From positions 1 to 13,570 of the forward strand of contig JABSQL010000242.1 in the NCBI GenBank assembly GCA_013215865.1: DNA of 13,570 nt, given 5' to 3'. The translations under genes were made by a program, and so were the position numbers. Positions 11,343 to 13,570 of the stretch are shown here, in pieces. The notes below the pieces were generated by a model, which made no database searches, was not told the DNA's origin, and was given only the letters and a program-made list of their open reading frames with translations. Origin of the DNA: Candidatus Margulisiibacteriota bacterium. GTDB taxonomy: Bacteria > Margulisbacteria > Marinamargulisbacteria > DT-59. Position 1 is the stretch's first letter, and every line of letters starts with the position of its first letter.

Positions 11343-13112
11343 TTAAAGAAAAAACAATGCCCCAATAAAGATCACCGCAATAATCGCCGCAACACCCACC
11401 GGAAATGTCACGCGAGACGCCCGCTGATATATATATTGCCGCCTCTTGACCCGTTCTTCAGCAGAATATCCCGCCAATGCCCATAACGGGGTCATGAAGA
11501 CAGATAAAAACATCGCCGGTGCATGACGGGTTACACGTGTAAGAAATCCCAGTCCTTTATCAACAACCACAAGCCTGGTAACCGCATTTAACCCATTCAG
11601 CCCAAAATCTAAGCCTCTATAAAGAAGGCGAGACCCTTTTCTGTAAAACCAGTCTGTATCTATGTTAATCGCCCGGATTTCTGAAGGATAAATGCCAGAT
11701 AATAATAACAAGCAAAACGCAAACGCAGAAAAGAACAGCAACTGACTCTGCGCCAAAACATGCTCCAACGTATAGGGCTGATAATCTACCTGAAAAGGTA
11801 AAATCGCATACAAATATTGGGGAAATACACCAATAAATATACAGAGAAAGGCCGCAATCCCCATGGCTGCCAACATATTCCAAGGCGCTTCTTTAACCCG
11901 ATGTCCCGCATCATGAGAAAAGAAGGTAAAGAACGGTATTTTAATGCCTGCATGATGAAACACACCCGCCGATGCAAATAAAAGGACAAACCATACAATA
12001 TAATAATGCTGGTCTGCCGCTGCCGTTTGTACCATAGACTTACTCACAAACCCACTAAACAACGGAAATGCAGATATAGACGCCGCCCCAATCACACAAA
12101 ATAGACACGTAAACGGCATCGACTTATACAGCCCTCCCAAATCTGTGGCATTCACCTTACCTGTTCGGTACATAACCGCACCCACAGACATGAATAATAA
12201 CGCTTTAAATAAGACATCATTGAAGGCGTGGGCAATAGAACCGTTAATCGCCAGCTCTGTTCCAAGTCCAATCCCCACCACCATAAAACCAACCTGATTT
12301 ATCAAACTATAGGCCAATACCCGACGTAAATCATTCTCAACCACCGCATAAAATATCGGAAATGCCGCCATCGCGGTCCCAATCCATATCAAAATGTCCG
12401 CACCAGGATACGCCCTAGCTAGCGCATATACCGCTGTTTTAGTAGTAAATGCACTTAAGAATATCACCCCACCTATTGTGGCTTCCGGATAGGCATCTGT
12501 TAACCATGTATGAAAAATAGGCCAGGCACAATTAATACCAATCCCAATAAATATTAAATACGTTGCCACACTCCCCAACCCGATTTCGTTAAATCCCATA
12601 GAATGGGTTTCTGCTATATACATGACAATGCCTGCCAAAAGTATCAGACCACCCCCGACATGAACCATCATATATCGATATCCAGCTTCCAAAGAAGCTT
12701 TGGTCTTTCGTGCTAAAATCAAGAACATTGACCCCACCGTTAAACATTCCCAAAAAATGAAAAAGGTCAGTAAATCGCCCGCGAATATCACTCCCAATGC
12801 ACTCCCAGCATATAGAAAACCAGATGTGTATTCCACGTCATTTTTGAAGTTAAGAATATATAAAAGAGCAATAAAAGATATGACGTGAAAAATGAGGCCA
12901 AACACAAAACTCAATGAATCCAATCGAAATAAAATGAGCTGAAAATCCAGAAATGGAATCACATAATGATACCCCATGGATGACCCCAATAAATTGGTCA
13001 ACCCAAATAGAGGGACCAATAACACAAATAGAGATTTCAATTTCCCCTTAAAAAATGGAACAACAAGTGCCGCAGCGATAAATATAAATGCCGGGTGTAT
13101 ACTAGTGATCAT
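11343..13112 (-). CDS. Mrp-type Na+/H+ antiporter subunit D-like / proton-translocating membrane subunit
   Basis: 589 residues, almost wholly hydrophobic, matching the proton-antiporter family shared by MrpA/MrpD and NuoL/M/N (PF00361). Key charges are in place: E122 in FWECLTVGSMF, K225 in TTKTAVYAL, and H295/K303 in HAFNDVLFKALLFM. The segment ENDLRRVLAYSLINQVGFM (259-277) is a strong family signature. About 14 membrane helices are expected, with a charged C-terminal stretch (YSAEERVKRRQ) before a last helix. It should move Na+ or H+ across the inner membrane as part of a multi-subunit complex; which ion cannot be read from sequence. The start at 13112 has GGAGG at 13119-13123, 6 nt upstream, and overlaps the end of the 83-residue gene by 11 bp, so translation is probably coupled. 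MrpD or an NADH-dehydrogenase-like subunit are both possible; MrpD fits better. Confidence 0.85.
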   Translation of the reverse strand: MITSIHPAFIFIAAALVVPFFKGKLKSLFVLLVPLFGLTNLLGSSMGYHYVIPFLDFQLILFRLDSLSFVFGLIFHVISFIALLYILNFKNDVEYTSGFLYAGSALGVIFAGDLLTFFIFWECLTVGSMFLILARKTKASLEAGYRYMMVHVGGGLILLAGIVMYIAETHSMGFNEIGLGSVATYLIFIGIGINCAWPIFHTWLTDAYPEATIGGVIFLSAFTTKTAVYALARAYPGADILIWIGTAMAAFPIFYAVVENDLRRVLAYSLINQVGFMVVGIGLGTELAINGSIAHAFNDVLFKALLFMSVGAVMYRTGKVNATDLGGLYKSMPFTCLFCVIGAASISAFPLFSGFVSKSMVQTAAADQHYYIVWFVLLFASAGVFHHAGIKIPFFTFFSHDAGHRVKEAPWNMLAAMGIAAFLCIFIGVFPQYLYAILPFQVDYQPYTLEHVLAQSQLLFFSAFAFCLLLLSGIYPSEIRAINIDTDWFYRKGSRLLYRGLDFGLNGLNAVTRLVVVDKGLGFLTRVTRHAPAMFLSVFMTPLWALAGYSAEERVKRRQYIYQRASRVTFPVGVAAIIAVIFIGALFFL

Positions 13113-13353
13113 AATAATCCTCCGGCCGCTTGACCAGTGGTCGCAACACGTATTTCGAAACTAATACCAAAATAACGCAGGCCACAAACCCAAATACAGC
13201 ATAAAATCCAGGCCACTCTTCAAATTTCAAGTGAACCTTGCGGTAAACCACAAAATCAGCCATAAATAACCCCACACACAGAACGAAAAATACGCCCAAT
13301 AAGATGCGAATATTTCGTGGATTGTCCCAAAGATACTTTTTGTCATTTTCCAT
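13102..13353 (-). CDS. Small membrane protein of the antiporter operon (83 aa)
   Basis: Two membrane helices are visible: IRILLGVFFVLCVGLFMADF (about 15-34) and FYAVFGFVACVILVLVSKYV (about 50-69). Between them is a short loop with KFEEWPGF, and the C-terminus is KRPEDYYDH. Proteins of this outline (KKYLWDNPRN start, GFYAxxGFVACVxLVLV centre, EDYYD end) are familiar to me next to MrpD-like genes in proteobacteria, but I know no assigned function. It follows the 40-residue gene after 12 nt and overlaps the antiporter subunit by 11 bp, so it is very likely part of that complex or its assembly. The start at 13353 has only a weak ribosome binding site (GAGGT, about 9 nt upstream). Confidence 0.8.
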   Translation of the reverse strand: MENDKKYLWDNPRNIRILLGVFFVLCVGLFMADFVVYRKVHLKFEEWPGFYAVFGFVACVILVLVSKYVLRPLVKRPEDYYDH

Positions 13354-13365
13354 TTTCTCTTTACC

Positions 13366-13488
13366 TCACATGCTCATTAATAATATTAGGGCCAAATACA
13401 AACACCCTAAAGGAAATAAAATAAGAAACGCCACCATAAATCCGGGCCATTCCTCATGCGTTAATTCTTGTAACTCTTTATGTTCCAT
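13366..13488 (-). CDS. Very small membrane protein of the antiporter operon (40 aa)
   Basis: A 40-residue frame, MEHKELQELTHEEWPGFMVA followed by one hydrophobic helix (about 18-40) ending LLMSM. It repeats the EEWPGF motif of the next protein in the same place, just before a membrane helix. AGGAGG lies 10 nt before the ATG, inside the end of the upstream gene, whose stop is 3 nt away. It is 12 nt upstream of the 83-residue gene. The position, ribosome binding site and shared motif support a real gene although it is short. I know no family name for it. Confidence 0.7.
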   Translation of the reverse strand: MEHKELQELTHEEWPGFMVAFLILFPLGCLYLALILLMSM

Positions 13489-13491
13489 TAC

Positions 13492-13570
13492 CTACAAGCC
13501 TCCTAAAAATGTATAGGCCGCCAATTTTGACAAATTAAATAAAGTATTGGGGAAAAAGAATAACAATACA
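13492..13570 (-). CDS. C-terminal end of an upstream membrane protein (partial)
   Basis: The last 25 residues of a gene entering from the right: hydrophobic, FFFPNTLFNLSKLAAYTFLGGL, ending at TAG 13492-13494. The stop is 3 nt before the next ATG and the AGGAGG of that gene lies inside this tail, as in a tight operon. The composition suits another proton-antiporter-type subunit, but too little is visible to name it. Confidence 0.6.
   Translation of the reverse strand, partial: VLLFFFPNTLFNLSKLAAYTFLGGL

Overview
The window is an AT-rich bacterial segment in two parts. Positions 1-11315 are an accessory region of signalling remnants, paralogous ATPase/nuclease genes, repeats and a eukaryote-like repeat protein. 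From 11343 to the end is an ordinary minus-strand ion-transport operon. The organism is probably a free-living Gram-negative, Pseudomonadota or Desulfobacterota. The small zinc-ribbon protein at 9624-9920 carries a C-x2-C ... S-H-G-x-C-P-x-C pattern that I associate with signalling-protein tails of sulfate-reducing Desulfobacterota, but this placement is inference. I see no rRNA, tRNA or CRISPR array.

Layout. 1-132: a GC-rich palindrome and tandem 18-bp repeats resembling an insertion-sequence end. 133-823: a histidine kinase cut off at its N-terminus next to that end. 807-1775 (minus): a response-regulator receiver behind a membrane-associated N-terminal region. 2020-3606 (minus): ATPase/PD-(D/E)xK gene, copy A. 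About 3673-3805: a decayed antisense scrap of an AAA_14/DUF4143 ATPase gene. 3803-4663 (minus): nucleotidyltransferase-HEPN gene, copy A. 4810-6313 (plus): a MORN-repeat gene frameshifted relative to a downstream proline-rich, F-box-like part. 6469-7329 and 7342-8919 (minus): copies B of the nucleotidyltransferase-HEPN and ATPase/nuclease genes, in the opposite order to copies A. 8963-9367: repeats and a long hairpin. 9368-9562 (minus): XRE regulator. 9624-9920 (plus): zinc-ribbon protein. 10008-11315 (plus): intact AAA_14/DUF4143 ATPase behind two operator-like palindromes and an apparently leaderless promoter. 11343-13570 (minus): end of an upstream membrane gene, two small membrane proteins and an MrpD-type antiporter subunit, closely spaced or overlapping.

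Working together. The most notable feature is the pairing, twice, of a fused nucleotidyltransferase-HEPN protein with an ATPase carrying a nuclease-like domain. The ATPase genes behave as movable units of about 1.6 kb. Both copies share the same 32-bp upstream segment. Copy B is bracketed by a 34-bp direct repeat, one copy of which contains the start codon of its neighbour. The two ATPase copies are mosaics of near-identical and diverged blocks. Whether the pairs form a toxin-antitoxin-like or defence system cannot be decided from sequence alone. All percentages, alignments and family assignments were made by eye.
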